64,000 bases of DNA from Pseudomonadota bacterium. Lineage in GTDB: Bacteria > Pseudomonadota > Alphaproteobacteria > Sphingomonadales > Sphingomonadaceae. A program made the position numbers and the translations under genes. Where the stretch lies: the NCBI GenBank assembly GCA_023458055.1, contig JAEXAW010000016.1:1-64000 (forward strand). Direction: 5' to 3'. This document shows, piece by piece, positions 24,356 to 32,007 of the stretch (position 1 is its first letter; the number at the start of each line of letters is the position of its first letter). The notes under the pieces were generated by a model. The model was not told the DNA's origin. It ran no database searches and saw only the letters and a program-made list of their open reading frames with translations.

Positions 24356-25408
24356 ATGACGCGCGTGGTCCGGCTCTTTGCGGCTCTCGGCCTGTCGGCC
24401 CTTAGCCTATCGGCGTGCGCTACCCATCCGGCGGCGCGCAGCACGCCGCAAGCCGCAGTCCAAAAAGCAGCGATCACAACCGATGCGGACGGCACGCATA
24501 CGGCGCTGGTGTCAGTTCTCATCTACAATGTGGCGGGTCTTCCGTGGCCGCAAAGCGCGGGTCGTGGGGCAGCGATGCAACATGTCGGCGACGAGTTGGC
24601 GGCTATGAAACGCGCCGGCACTGCCCCCGATATTATCCTGTTGCAGGAAGCATTCATTGCGTCGGCAGGTAACATCGGCAAGCGGGCGGGCTATCACAAC
24701 GCTGTGCGTGGTCCTCTTCGTCGCGATCCGCCAATGAATTTCGGACTGCCACGTCTGGCCAAGGATTTCCGCAATGATCGGCGATTTATCAAGGGCGAAC
24801 GGATTGGCAAGTTCACCTCGAGCGGGCTCTATATTTTTACCGATTACGGGATTGACCAGGTCGATCAGACCCCGTTCGGGCGCAACAGTTGTGCGGGTTA
24901 TGATTGTCTTGCCAATAAGGGCGTGATGCTGGCGCGCATCCATATTCCGGACGTTCCCGAGCCTTTGCAACTGTTCAACACCCATCTCAACGCCCGCCGT
25001 GCCGCGCGTGTGCCGCTGGAGCGCACGCATCAGGCCTATGAGCGGCAGATCGTCGAAACGGGCGTGTTTCTGTCTAGCGCCTATAACCCCACGCTCCCTT
25101 TCATCTTTGGCGGTGATTTCAACACGCGGCGATCCGAACGGCGCTACACAGCCAAGGTCGAAATCATGCCCGGCACCGATGTCCGCTATCATTGCACGAT
25201 GAATGGCGGCAAATGTGATGTGCGGATGAGTTGGGACGACGATGAGCCATGGATGGACACACAGGACATTCAGGGCTTTGCCAGCGGAACCCGCGTCAAG
25301 GTCGAGCCGATACGGGTCGAAACGCTGTTCGACCAACCTTGGCGCAACGGAGCCGCGCCGTCCGACCATGACGGCTATCTTGTGACTTATCGCCTGAGCT
25401 GGAAATAA
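24356..25408 (+). CDS. Endonuclease/exonuclease/phosphatase family lipoprotein
   Basis: The 350-residue protein begins with a lipoprotein signal (lipobox LSAC, Cys21). The EEP fold follows with its active-site motifs in order: LIYNVAGLPW, IILLQEAF, FNTHLNARRAA, FIFGGDFNTRRSERR and SDHDGYLVTYRL. These are the catalytic Asn, Glu, His, Asp-Asn and terminal Asp-His of the family. Substrates could be nucleic acids, phospholipids (sphingomyelinase-like) or inositol phosphates. Being envelope-located and fused in transcription to a nucleoside transporter argues for extracellular nucleotide breakdown. Confidence 0.85.
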   Translation: MTRVVRLFAALGLSALSLSACATHPAARSTPQAAVQKAAITTDADGTHTALVSVLIYNVAGLPWPQSAGRGAAMQHVGDELAAMKRAGTAPDIILLQEAFIASAGNIGKRAGYHNAVRGPLRRDPPMNFGLPRLAKDFRNDRRFIKGERIGKFTSSGLYIFTDYGIDQVDQTPFGRNSCAGYDCLANKGVMLARIHIPDVPEPLQLFNTHLNARRAARVPLERTHQAYERQIVETGVFLSSAYNPTLPFIFGGDFNTRRSERRYTAKVEIMPGTDVRYHCTMNGGKCDVRMSWDDDEPWMDTQDIQGFASGTRVKVEPIRVETLFDQPWRNGAAPSDHDGYLVTYRLSWK

Positions 25409-25412
25409 GGGC

Positions 25413-25443
25413 TTGAAGTTGACTCAGCGTCAACCGGCATAAC
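25413..25443 (+). promoter_or_regulatory. MerR-type autoregulatory promoter with 19-bp spacer
   Basis: TTGAAG (25413-25418) and CATAAC (25438-25443) are 19 bp apart, and the spacer region carries the inverted repeat GTTGAC-N5-GTCAAC (25418-25434). This is the standard layout of a MerR-family regulated promoter. The start codon of the MerR gene is at 25450, about where transcription should begin, so the message may be leaderless. Confidence 0.65.
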
Positions 25444-25449
25444 CGGCCC

Positions 25450-25833
25450 ATGGATGATTCGCAGCGCCCTCAAACACTCGACATAGCTGAGGTTGCCCGC
25501 CGTACCGGGCTGACCAGCCGCGCGCTCCGCTTTTACGAGGCACGCGGGCTGGTGCAGCCGCTCCGTTCGGCCTCTGGGCGACGCTATTATGGTCCCGCTG
25601 AATTGCAGCGCATCCATCAGATTTTGATACTGAAGCGAGCGGGTCTCACACTCGCACAGATTGAACGATTGGCGCGCCGCGGCGCGGTAGATTTTGCCGC
25701 CATCGTTGACGCGCAGATCGTTGTCGTCGCCGAACAGGCTGTCAAGCTGCAGGAGGCGCACAGCTCCTTCTGTCCATCAAGTCCCGCATCGAGCGTAGCG
25801 AGCCCATCGATGTCGCGACTTTCTGCTCGCTGA
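25450..25833 (+). CDS. MerR family regulator, N-terminal part, frame-split from TipAS domain
   Basis: Residues about 9-75 form a MerR winged helix (IAEVARRTGLTSRALRFYEARGLVQPLR and AELQRIHQILILKRAGLTLAQIERL), followed by the start of a dimerisation helix. After residue about 106 the sequence (SFCPSSPASS) no longer looks MerR-like. The other frame from 25743 onward reads on as LLLSIKSRIERSEPIDVATF and continues without a stop into the next gene. Intact relatives are single MerR-TipAS proteins. One missing base (or two extra) near 25755-25770 would explain this. The 127-residue product should still bind DNA. Confidence 0.75.
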   Translation: MDDSQRPQTLDIAEVARRTGLTSRALRFYEARGLVQPLRSASGRRYYGPAELQRIHQILILKRAGLTLAQIERLARRGAVDFAAIVDAQIVVVAEQAVKLQEAHSSFCPSSPASSVASPSMSRLSAR

Positions 25834-25850
25834 TTCAGCAAGGAGAGCAA

Positions 25851-26273
25851 ATGATGAGCAATGAAAGTGCAGCCTGGAAGGACATTACTGACAAATATAT
25901 GAGCGAAGAGGCCAAGCAGGATTTCGCTCAGTCAATGCCGAAAATGGGCAGTGAATTTGACCAAGCTACCTATTCTGACAAATGGAAAGATTTGGGCAGT
26001 CGAATCAAAGCGGCCTTGCCGCTCGATCCCGCAAGCGGTGTCGCGCTAGACTTTGTGCGCGAATGGTTCGCCTTGCTTGAGCCGTTCACCAAAACGGCCA
26101 CGCCTGCGATGTGGGAGGGCGTACAGAATATGTACGCCAATATGGATAGTTGGCAGGGGGGTGCCGCTGACCCCGGTTTCGATGCGGAAATATTTGGGTT
26201 TATCCAACAGGCGATTGTGGCAGCCAAGACGGCGGGACATAATATTGGTCCAATGCCGCAATGGATCAAATAA
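25851..26273 (+). CDS. TipAS-like ligand-binding domain protein
   Basis: This 140-residue protein (MMSNESAAWKDITDKYMSEE onward) corresponds to the C-terminal TipAS antibiotic-recognition domain of TipA-type MerR regulators, with the characteristic all-helical pattern and the WKDLGSRIKAALPLDPASG segment. A good ribosome site (AAGGAG) lies 7-9 bases before the tandem ATGs, so it can be translated on its own. In Streptomyces, tipA likewise makes a separate short TipAS from an internal start. Here the DNA-binding part is out of frame. The next gene starts 4 bp after the stop. Confidence 0.75.
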   Translation: MMSNESAAWKDITDKYMSEEAKQDFAQSMPKMGSEFDQATYSDKWKDLGSRIKAALPLDPASGVALDFVREWFALLEPFTKTATPAMWEGVQNMYANMDSWQGGAADPGFDAEIFGFIQQAIVAAKTAGHNIGPMPQWIK

Positions 26274-26277
26274 TCCC

Positions 26278-26856
26278 ATGAAACGGATGGGCGCATTCGC
26301 CAGCCAGTTTTCCGGAATGGTACTGTTTTGGGTGACTTATGCAATCGTCGGGTTGAAACCGGCGATTGCTGGTGTGCTCTTGTTGGTTGTAGGAGAATTG
26401 GTTTGGCGATACCACAGGCGTGAGCCGTTGCGTCCTTTGTTTCTCGTGACATCCGCTCTCGCCATAGCGAGTGGCGTTATCGATCTTTATGCCGTCTCGC
26501 CATTTGCAATAAAATTCGAAGGGGTAGCGACTAACCTGCTGTTCGCTGGTATCTTTACGGTCGGCGCTTTTGGCCAACCATCACTTGCACAGCAATATGC
26601 GGAACGATTTACGGGCAAGGCATTCAATCCCGAAAATCCATCTTTGGGGAAATTTTTCAAGCTGTTCACGTTGTTTTGGGCGGGATATTTTCTTTTTCGA
26701 GCCGTGTTTTGCCTGGCCACAGGCTTATGGCTCCCATTGCCTGCGGCGTTGAAAGCCCGCGCAATAGTCGGGTCATTGACCCTTTTGATCATGGTGGGGG
26801 TCAGCCTCCGTGCGAAATTGCTGTTTTTGGCTCTCAATGATCGTGGTTGGCTTTAG
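26278..26856 (+). CDS. Membrane protein resembling YciB/intracellular septation protein A
   Basis: The 192-residue product has about six hydrophobic segments. Its size and order of features, with a loop NPSLGKFFKLFTLFWAGYFLFRAV in the second half, recall the YciB/IspZ family, but similarity by eye is modest and I assign it only tentatively. The ATG at 26278 follows the TipAS-like gene by 4 bp, so it is probably the regulated output or partner of the MerR/TipAS module. The longer open frame from 26053 is the shadow of the TipAS-like gene. Confidence 0.6.
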   Translation: MKRMGAFASQFSGMVLFWVTYAIVGLKPAIAGVLLLVVGELVWRYHRREPLRPLFLVTSALAIASGVIDLYAVSPFAIKFEGVATNLLFAGIFTVGAFGQPSLAQQYAERFTGKAFNPENPSLGKFFKLFTLFWAGYFLFRAVFCLATGLWLPLPAALKARAIVGSLTLLIMVGVSLRAKLLFLALNDRGWL

Positions 26857-26869
26857 CAGAGGGTAGCCG

Positions 26870-27502
26870 TCACGCCTCCCGCCACATTGCCGCGCTGAGC
26901 AATAGCGCAAAGCCGCTCGCTGCCCACAGGCCGCCGAGGCCCCATAGCGGATGGGTGAAGGCGGCAAGCGCAGCGCCCGCCACCAGCCCCGCCCAGAGAA
27001 GCGCATAGCTGATACTCCCCACCACTTTTTCGCCCGCTAAAAAGGCGGCGATATGCTGGCCGATCTTGACGATTGCGCCGGTCATATAGGTGAGGCCGAA
27101 TTTAACCTCGCCATCCTTTTCATAGACGGCGTTGACCGCGCCCATGGCAAGCGCCATCAGCGCGATGGCGAGGGCATGTGGGCCGTTCAGGCTGATCGTT
27201 GTTGCAGCGAAAGCGAGGAGCGCCGCGATCAGTGCGATAAGCATGGCAGCGCGGCGGCGCTCAATCTTGCGGCCCAGCAGCGAACCCAGCACCACGCCCG
27301 CTGCGAACGCAACGATCAGCGCAAAAGCGGTCTGCCAGTCGGCGCGATGACCGACAATTCCTACACCCATGCGGGTCGAATTGCCGCTCATGAACGATAC
27401 GAAAAAGCCTTTGAGCTCGATAAAGGCCAGCGCGTCGACATAGCCCGCCAGCCCGGCGAGCGAAATGGCGACCGCTTTGTTGCGTGGATCAAGCCGGTGC
27501 AT
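26870..27502 (-). CDS. DUF1275 (YoaK) family membrane protein
   Basis: The 210-residue protein has about six transmembrane helices. The DUF1275 signature is clear: AGYVDALAFIELKGFFVSFMSGNSTRMG at the N-terminus and MGAVNAVYEKDGEVKFGLTYMTGAIVKIGQ in the middle. Function is unknown; a transport role is often assumed. It converges with the YciB-like gene, with only 13 bp between them, and is followed upstream on the same strand by the DUF2314 lipoprotein gene after 33 bp. Confidence 0.9.
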   Translation of the reverse strand: MHRLDPRNKAVAISLAGLAGYVDALAFIELKGFFVSFMSGNSTRMGVGIVGHRADWQTAFALIVAFAAGVVLGSLLGRKIERRRAAMLIALIAALLAFAATTISLNGPHALAIALMALAMGAVNAVYEKDGEVKFGLTYMTGAIVKIGQHIAAFLAGEKVVGSISYALLWAGLVAGAALAAFTHPLWGLGGLWAASGFALLLSAAMWREA

Positions 27503-27535
27503 GGTGCATCCGCTGCGGTGGCGCGTGCCGCGCTC

Positions 27536-28003
27536 TTACCAGCCAAAATTCTGCTTGATCGCGTCCGCTTCTTCCGGTGGCAGTTGGCTGAGCAACACGC
27601 GGGTCGTGTAATGCCCCTGCATCTTGCCATCGACGCGCGCGGCCCAATCGGACACATCTTTTAACGGCACCTTCACTTCCTCACCGAGGCTATGGCCTTC
27701 CAACTCGGGACTGTTAGCGAGTTTGCCGATAAGCATGTCGCCTTCCCGGCGGACATCGCTCACCCAGATATGTTCAGATCCGCCGAGCGGATATTTGAAG
27801 CCGAGGTCGGTCACATTGGCAGCGGGCTTTTCCAGAAATGCGAGGAAGGTCGGCAAAGTCTTTTGCGCTTCAGCCTTGGCCGCATTCATGGCTTTGTCAT
27901 CATTCGCGACCTGAACAATCGGATCATGGTCCTGATTTTGGGCTTTGCACCCGCCCGCCACCAATAAAGCCGGTGCAAGCAAAACTAGGATATTGGGCCG
28001 CAT
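27536..28003 (-). CDS. DUF2314 domain lipoprotein
   Basis: The 155-residue product begins with a lipoprotein signal (lipobox AGGC, Cys19). The rest matches DUF2314 (YegJ-like): FLAFLEKPAANVTDLGFKYPL, EHIWVSDVRREGDMLIGKL and VSDWAARVDGKMQGHYTTRVL. Its function is unknown. AAGGGGAG precedes the ATG and overlaps the end of the upstream alpha/beta hydrolase gene (14 bp gap), which indicates co-transcription with hydrolase and hbd-type genes. Confidence 0.82.
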   Translation of the reverse strand: MRPNILVLLAPALLVAGGCKAQNQDHDPIVQVANDDKAMNAAKAEAQKTLPTFLAFLEKPAANVTDLGFKYPLGGSEHIWVSDVRREGDMLIGKLANSPELEGHSLGEEVKVPLKDVSDWAARVDGKMQGHYTTRVLLSQLPPEEADAIKQNFGW

Positions 28004-28017
28004 CTTTCGGTCTCCCC

Positions 28018-28935
28018 TTATTGTTCAAGAAATGCTTTGAGTTCCGTTTGCCACGCCGCCGGATTGTCCCACATGAGGAAATGATAAGCGTCAGGGATTT
28101 TTCGTACGACTGCCTGGGGCGCGTTTTTATAGCTTTGGATGAAGAACTGCTCATAGACCGGCTCTGGCACCGGGGCTTTCGGTGGATAAACCCACAGAAC
28201 CTCCATCGGCCCTTTAAATTTGCCAAGGTCGGGGCGCAGGTCGGTGGTGATGAGATCATACATCGCCTGAGCCGAAACCGGCTGATCGCTCGCCATGCTG
28301 GCTGCGACCGCTTGCGGACGCATGCTTTCGGTTTTGACCATAGTCGCGATGGTCTGCTCCACCGTTTGCCGCCGAGCCTCGCCCTGTGCCGTTGCGATGC
28401 CCGTGCGGATCGCTTCCGCGACCGGTTTGACGCTTTCGGGAGTGGCTGATGGTCCGCCAAACATCATTCCCATGAACGGCAACATATCGACCACCATCAG
28501 CTTGCCGACCAGTTCGGGATGATGCCCCGCCACCCGCATCGCAAGACTACCGCCGAGCGAGTGGCCGACCAGGGTCGGAGCTTTCAGATGATTAGCCTCA
28601 ATATAGCGGGCAATCTCATGCGCGACGGGTTCAAGGAACGGGCCATTTGCGTTCGCCCCGGGTGCCTTGCCATCAAAGCCGGCAACATGGACGAGATGAT
28701 AGCGATAACCGGGAAGCGCCTTGACCGTCGAATCCCACACCGTAGGAGAGGAGGACAGGCCGGGGATCAGGATGACGTCCTTGCCTTTGCCAACGACCGT
28801 CACCGACAGGCGATCACTCGCGAACGCGGCTGGTGTTGCGGGAGGCGCAGAGGTCTGGCCGTATTCACCCGCAGTGGCGCAACCCGAAAGCAGCGCAAGC
28901 GCAAGCGGTCCTGCAATCCATTTTTTCACCGTCAT
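28018..28935 (-). CDS. Alpha/beta hydrolase lipoprotein
   Basis: The 305-residue product starts MTVKKWIAGPLALALLSGC, a lipoprotein signal with Cys19. The alpha/beta hydrolase fold follows: oxyanion region LIPGLSSSPTVWD, nucleophile elbow VGHSLGGSLA (Ser126) and the catalytic His in PDAYHFLMWDNP near the C-terminus. An envelope esterase or lipase-like role is likely; the substrate is unknown. The start at 28935 lies 5 bp after the stop of the 3-hydroxyacyl-CoA dehydrogenase gene, within an hbd-hydrolase-DUF2314 operon. Confidence 0.87.
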   Translation of the reverse strand: MTVKKWIAGPLALALLSGCATAGEYGQTSAPPATPAAFASDRLSVTVVGKGKDVILIPGLSSSPTVWDSTVKALPGYRYHLVHVAGFDGKAPGANANGPFLEPVAHEIARYIEANHLKAPTLVGHSLGGSLAMRVAGHHPELVGKLMVVDMLPFMGMMFGGPSATPESVKPVAEAIRTGIATAQGEARRQTVEQTIATMVKTESMRPQAVAASMASDQPVSAQAMYDLITTDLRPDLGKFKGPMEVLWVYPPKAPVPEPVYEQFFIQSYKNAPQAVVRKIPDAYHFLMWDNPAAWQTELKAFLEQ

Positions 28936-28940
28936 CTCCT

Positions 28941-29810
28941 TCACCGCGTCGGCACAGGATTTTCGCCCGAATAGTCGTAGAAACCGCGACCTGTCTTGCG
29001 GCCATACCATCCTGCCTCGACATATTTGACCAGTAGGGGCGCGGGTCGAAATTTGGGATCGCCGGTCCCTTCGTGGAGGACTCGGGTGATTTCGAGGCAG
29101 GTATCGAGCCCGATAAAATCGGCGAGCGTCAGCGGCCCCATCGGATGATTAAGGCCCAGGCGGCAGGCAGTATCGATGTCCTCGATGGTCGCCACGCCTT
29201 CGCCCAGCGCAAAACAGGCTTCGTTGAGCATCGGCATAAGCACACGGTTGACGATGAAGCCCGGAGCATCATTGGCGCGCACGATTTCCTTACCGAGCGA
29301 GCGGCCATAGGCTTCCACTGTCGCTACGGTTTCATCCGACGTCGCAAGGCCGCGAATGAGTTCAATCAAGCCCATCACCGGTACGGGATTGAAGAAATGA
29401 ACACCCATGAAACGGGCCGCGTCAGGTGCCGCTTGCGCCAAACGCGTAATCGGGATCGACGAGGTATTGCTCGCAAGGATCGCTGTATCGGAGAGGTGCT
29501 TGCCCACACTTTCGAAAATCTTGCGCTTGATTTCCTCGCGTTCGGTTGCCGCTTCGATCACCAGATCGCAAGGGACGAATGCGGCATGGTCGCCGACCGG
29601 CGTGACGCGCGCCAATATTTCGTCGCGCTTGCCCGCTTCGATCTTTTCCTTATCCACCAGCCGGTTGAGTTGCTTGGCAATCCCCGCCTTGCCCTTCTCG
29701 GCCCCGGCAAGATCAATGTCGGACAGCAGCACGTCATAGCCGGCTGCCGCCGAAACCTGCGCAATGCCTGCGCCCATCTGCCCCGCGCCAATAACGCCGA
29801 TCGTCTTCAT
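28941..29810 (-). CDS. 3-hydroxybutyryl-CoA dehydrogenase (Hbd/PaaH type)
   Basis: The 289-residue NAD(P)-dependent enzyme oxidises (S)-3-hydroxybutyryl-CoA or related substrates to the 3-oxo form. It has the Rossmann motif GVIGAGQMGAGIAQVSA, the LASNTSSIPITRLA segment, the catalytic MGVHFFNPVPVMGLIELI and the C-terminal domain GLNHPMGPLTLADFIGLD. I start at MKTIGVIG (29810); the frame is open upstream to 29948 without plausible coding. A TGC-N3-GCA box lies 16-24 bases before the start. Hydrolase and DUF2314 genes follow. Confidence 0.94.
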   Translation of the reverse strand: MKTIGVIGAGQMGAGIAQVSAAAGYDVLLSDIDLAGAEKGKAGIAKQLNRLVDKEKIEAGKRDEILARVTPVGDHAAFVPCDLVIEAATEREEIKRKIFESVGKHLSDTAILASNTSSIPITRLAQAAPDAARFMGVHFFNPVPVMGLIELIRGLATSDETVATVEAYGRSLGKEIVRANDAPGFIVNRVLMPMLNEACFALGEGVATIEDIDTACRLGLNHPMGPLTLADFIGLDTCLEITRVLHEGTGDPKFRPAPLLVKYVEAGWYGRKTGRGFYDYSGENPVPTR

Positions 29811-29824
29811 AATCTCATCCTGTT

Positions 29825-29835
29825 TTGCATTGCAT
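29825..29835 (-). promoter_or_regulatory. Possible PhaR-like box upstream of hbd-type gene
   Basis: TTGCATTGCAT contains the same TGC-ATT-GCA core as the boxes before the phasin gene. It is a single site immediately upstream of a 3-hydroxybutyryl-CoA dehydrogenase gene. One short box could arise by chance. Confidence 0.3.
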
Positions 29836-29967
29836 GAACCATTGGTCCGCTCGTTACGCCCACTCTCTAGGCAAAGGATGCGGCGCTGACCAGATGTTTG
29901 CAGATAGCTATTTGCTTCTTCGGTATTTTTGGACGATATCACCACCAAGCTTTAGGAGGAGAAGAGA

Positions 29968-31068
29968 ATGAAATCCCGCGCCGTTTCTATTGGCCTGATG
30001 CTGATCGCTGCACCCTTGCTGAGCCAACCTCTCCAAGCACAGAAAATTACGAAGCCTCAGCCCGGTGACGAGAAAGTCTTTTCCGATTGGGTCGTCGCGT
30101 GCGACAATATCAAAAGCTGTAGCGCGCAAGGCTTGATGCAGGAGGAGGAAAGCTGGGAGAGCTGGATCAGCGTTGATCTCAACCGGGCGGCTGGGCCTGA
30201 TAGTGCGGCAACGGTGAATTTTGCGTATTCGGACGATTGGCCCGCAACCTTTCCGGCGCGAGAAACGGTGCGCTTTACCACGAACGACGGCACCCAAATC
30301 CCGGTGCAACGGGCAAGCGAAAATCCGCAAGGGTGGACCGCGAAACTCGATGCCGCCATGGTGGATCGCTTGCGCAATGCCGCCTGGTTACACTTGCGCG
30401 ATCCGGATGGCCGCATCCACGCCAAGGCCTCGCTCGCCGGATTGAGCGCGACGTTGCGTTATATGGACGATCAGCAAGGTCGCGCAGGGACTGTCACCGC
30501 ATTGGTCGCCCGTGGCGGTGCGGCAGCCAATACGGTTCCGGCTGCTCCCGCAACTCCGGTTGTCCGGGCGGCCAAAATTTCGACTGCGGCCCCTTTCCAA
30601 CCCAGCCCGGCGCAATGGGCTGATCTTGGCAAGCGGAGCGAATGCGACGCCGATTTTGACGAAACCAAGGCATATCGGCTCGATGCCACGACCACATTGC
30701 TGGCCATTCCCTGCAGCAGTGGCGCGTATAATTTCGGGACGGCTTATTATGTCGCGCGCGGCGCGGGTAAATCGGTGCGCTTTTCCGCCGCCCCGCTTGA
30801 TTTTGATGCAGGCTGGACCGAAAAAGTGGGCGCTGCACCAGTGTTGGTGAATGGCGGCTTTCACGCCAAAGATCAGCTGCTGACCCATTTTTCCAAGGGA
30901 CGCGGCATCGGCGATTGCGGCGATGCGGCCAGTTGGGTGTGGGACGGCAAGATGTTCCGCTTGGTCAACATCATGCTGATGAACGAATGCCGTGGCAGCA
31001 ATAACTGGCTCCGAACCTGGACCGCCAATAGCGAGGCGGAAATTATCAAGCCGGAGCTGATCCGTTAA
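29968..31068 (+). CDS. DUF1176 domain secreted protein
   Basis: The 366-residue protein has an N-terminal signal peptide (to about residue 25, LQAQ). It matches DUF1176: an early WVVACDNIKSCSAQG, four or more cysteines suggesting disulfides (for example SECDADF, IPCSSG, GDCG, NECRG), and the C-terminal GDAASWVWDGKMFRLVNIMLMNECRG. The function of the family is unknown; the protein should be periplasmic. GGAGGAGAAGAG precedes the ATG. It is divergent from the hbd-type operon and convergent with the adenosyltransferase gene. Confidence 0.87.
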   Translation: MKSRAVSIGLMLIAAPLLSQPLQAQKITKPQPGDEKVFSDWVVACDNIKSCSAQGLMQEEESWESWISVDLNRAAGPDSAATVNFAYSDDWPATFPARETVRFTTNDGTQIPVQRASENPQGWTAKLDAAMVDRLRNAAWLHLRDPDGRIHAKASLAGLSATLRYMDDQQGRAGTVTALVARGGAAANTVPAAPATPVVRAAKISTAAPFQPSPAQWADLGKRSECDADFDETKAYRLDATTTLLAIPCSSGAYNFGTAYYVARGAGKSVRFSAAPLDFDAGWTEKVGAAPVLVNGGFHAKDQLLTHFSKGRGIGDCGDAASWVWDGKMFRLVNIMLMNECRGSNNWLRTWTANSEAEIIKPELIR

Positions 31069-31075
31069 TCAGATG

Positions 31076-31657
31076 TCAGCGTGATGCGCCCGGAACCCAG
31101 AGGACATCGCCGCGTCCCTCGATATTAATCGCGCGGGCCATCACGAACAGATAGTCAGACAGGCGATTGATATAGGCAATGGCATCCGGGTTTATCGGAC
31201 GCTGGCTGCTGACGGCAACCATGGCACGCTCGGCGCGGCGGGCGGTGGCGCGCGCGACATGGATACGCGCAGCGGCTTCGCTCCCGCCGGGAAGAATGAA
31301 GCTGGTAAGGGGCGCAATCGTCTCGTTCATCGTGTCGATCTGGTTTTCCAGCCGGACGATCTGTGAGGCAACGATGCGCAACACCATCTCTGATGGCGAA
31401 AAATCGGGACCAGGTCCTGCCGGTGTCGCGAGATCAGCGCCGAGATCGAACAGGTCATTTTGCACCACGGAAAGCATCGCCTGAAATATCGGTTGATGCT
31501 CCATCGCGACCATGGCCACGCCGATCGCGCTGTTGGTTTCGTCGACCGCGCCAATCGCCTCCATCAAAGGGTCATTTTTCGCGATACGCGAAGCATCGAC
31601 AAGGCCGGTGGTACCGTCATCGCCGGTGCGGGTGTAGATTTTGTTGAGCTTGACCAC
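31076..31657 (-). CDS. Cob(I)alamin adenosyltransferase, PduO/MMAB type
   Basis: The 193-residue enzyme attaches the 5'-deoxyadenosyl group to cobalamin. Motifs are YTRTGDDGTTGLVDASRI (ATP binding), the AIGAVDETNSAIG helix and ARATARRAERAMVAV. Translation starts at a GTG (31657) with GAGGG upstream. It lies downstream of gluQRS and the small HIG1-like gene on the same strand. Adenosylcobalamin could serve methylmalonyl-CoA mutase, which fits the many acyl-CoA genes nearby; no mutase gene is in the window. Confidence 0.94.
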   Translation of the reverse strand: MVKLNKIYTRTGDDGTTGLVDASRIAKNDPLMEAIGAVDETNSAIGVAMVAMEHQPIFQAMLSVVQNDLFDLGADLATPAGPGPDFSPSEMVLRIVASQIVRLENQIDTMNETIAPLTSFILPGGSEAAARIHVARATARRAERAMVAVSSQRPINPDAIAYINRLSDYLFVMARAINIEGRGDVLWVPGASR

Positions 31658-31687
31658 GGGCGCCCTCTTATAATGCTGCAGCGCGGT

Positions 31688-31921
31688 TCAGTTGCCACCG
31701 CCAGCGGCAAGCATACCGACCACAATCAGGAGAACGATTGTAATCGCCTGCCATTTCACGCGCGCGAACATCATCTGGTTTTGTTTATGGTGCATCGCCA
31801 TCACATCGTCGCCGCGCTTTTCGGTTTCATTGGTCTGGACAAAAGCGATGAGGCCGCGCGCGAGCGCGAATACGACCATGAGCGCCGAGCCGATGATTGC
31901 GATAAGAAAGAGGATATTCAT
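31688..31921 (-). CDS. Twin-transmembrane HIG1-like small protein
   Basis: The 77-residue protein has two hydrophobic helices (about 3-24 and 56-75) separated by a hydrophilic loop with QNQMMFARVKWQ, similar to the HIG1/twin-transmembrane family that in mitochondria associates with respiratory complexes. The start at MNILFLIAIIGS (31921) is preferred over the earlier frame opening, which lacks a signal. It sits 30 bp upstream of the adenosyltransferase and about 85 bp downstream of gluQRS. Assignment is moderate because the family motif is short. Confidence 0.7.
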   Translation of the reverse strand: MNILFLIAIIGSALMVVFALARGLIAFVQTNETEKRGDDVMAMHHKQNQMMFARVKWQAITIVLLIVVGMLAAGGGN

Positions 31922-32007
31922 AGATGCAGGCTCCAGATTCCTCCGGCCATAGCGCCGGGCTGGACCAGCCATGCCGGGCGATCAGATTGGCCGGTCATTT
32001 GCCGCCC

